A stretch of DNA of 64,000 nt, taken from Trichoplax adhaerens. Taxonomy: Eukaryota; Placozoa; Uniplacotomia; Trichoplacea; Trichoplacidae. The translations under genes and the position numbers were made by a program. The stretch covers positions 5,433,229 through 5,497,228 of the forward strand of contig NW_002060947.1 in the NCBI RefSeq assembly GCF_000150275.1, in the 5' to 3' direction. Position 1 is the first letter of the stretch. Each line of letters opens with the position of its first letter. Shown here one piece after another: positions 63,610-64,000 of this stretch. Below the pieces are notes generated by a model, which saw nothing but the letters and a program-made list of their open reading frames with translations, was not told the origin of the DNA and made no database searches.

Positions 63610-64000
63610 CTAGAAATTTCGATGAAATCACGTAAGATGAATAAAAAAATTCAATAATACATATTATCTTAGAAGCATAAGAATACCATAATATTAAACA
63701 GTCCTGTGGCAAGTTAAAGTTTGAAACTGTATTATCAAATTGGTCCTGTTATTCGTATCACATCAAATAGTTCGATATAAAACTTAACTTATCGAATGTA
63801 CACATGCAAAAATGATACGATCAATTTATTATTTCCTACACTACACCATATGGAGTACAGTACTATTAACATTCCATAGTTTTTTAGCATCGTATTAATC
63901 GGTAATATTTATATTTGTTTGCGACCATTAATAGGTAATTAAAACGATTAACTAACATTAAAGAGATAAAAGTATCTTTCACTCAATTAATAGCGCATAC
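63610..64000. other. Right edge, no exon resolved
   Basis: This is the probable upstream intron of the coiled-coil gene. I could not fix a start codon or an exon here; the minus-strand open frame at 63344-63712 mostly overlaps called exons in another frame. Confidence 0.4.

Overview
This is nuclear DNA from an animal. It is AT-rich, its genes are split by short GT-AG introns, and the conserved proteins are metazoan types: an STK40 pseudokinase, a QRSL1/GatA amidotransferase subunit, a leucine-rich-repeat GPCR, the RNase P protein POP4, LARP1 and an alpha-arrestin. The compact, AT-rich, intron-bearing gene structures fit an early-branching animal such as a placozoan (Trichoplax or Hoilungia type). 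That assignment is inference; no rRNA or mitochondrial marker is present. There are assembly gaps at 21312-21361 and 43206-43256 and a single N at 12097.

Layout: 1-2.4 kb is a repeat field rich in the self-complementary words TACAGTAC/GTACTGTA. STK40 (+) follows at 2637-5529 in six exons. QRSL1/GatA (-) occupies 6607-9084 in at least nine exons, with an unrecognised three-exon gene 3' end (-) at 9560-10022. A hairpin-bearing tandem repeat (10161-10662) and a large, largely empty stretch with one near-palindromic element (11.46-11.90 kb) come next. From 15027 to about 33281 on the minus strand lies one giant LGR-type receptor: a single 7TM exon preceded by 37 recognisable exons that each encode about one leucine-rich repeat, all joined by phase-2 introns. 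From 33.3 to 39.7 kb there is only repeat and AT-rich DNA, including a 120-124 bp tandem array. POP4 (+) is at 39829-40986. A second TACAGTAC-type field (42.1-43.15 kb) precedes LARP1 (+), 44078-54837 in 26 exons. Convergent to it is an alpha-arrestin (-), 56667-58589. A coiled-coil protein gene (-) at 61657-63609 runs toward the right edge and is probably 5'-incomplete.

The genes are not an operon and share no pathway. POP4 (tRNA 5' processing), QRSL1 (mitochondrial Gln-tRNA formation) and LARP1 (translation of TOP mRNAs) are all translation-related housekeeping genes, but their clustering looks incidental. Exon borders were set by requiring GT-AG ends, continuous reading phase and match to remembered family motifs. 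For STK40, POP4, LARP1 and the arrestin, every junction keeps frame from start to stop. The most unusual feature is the LGR gene. Its phase-symmetric one-repeat exons would allow any repeat to be skipped without frameshift, and at least two broken LRR-like cassettes lie among the intact ones, with two weaker candidates.
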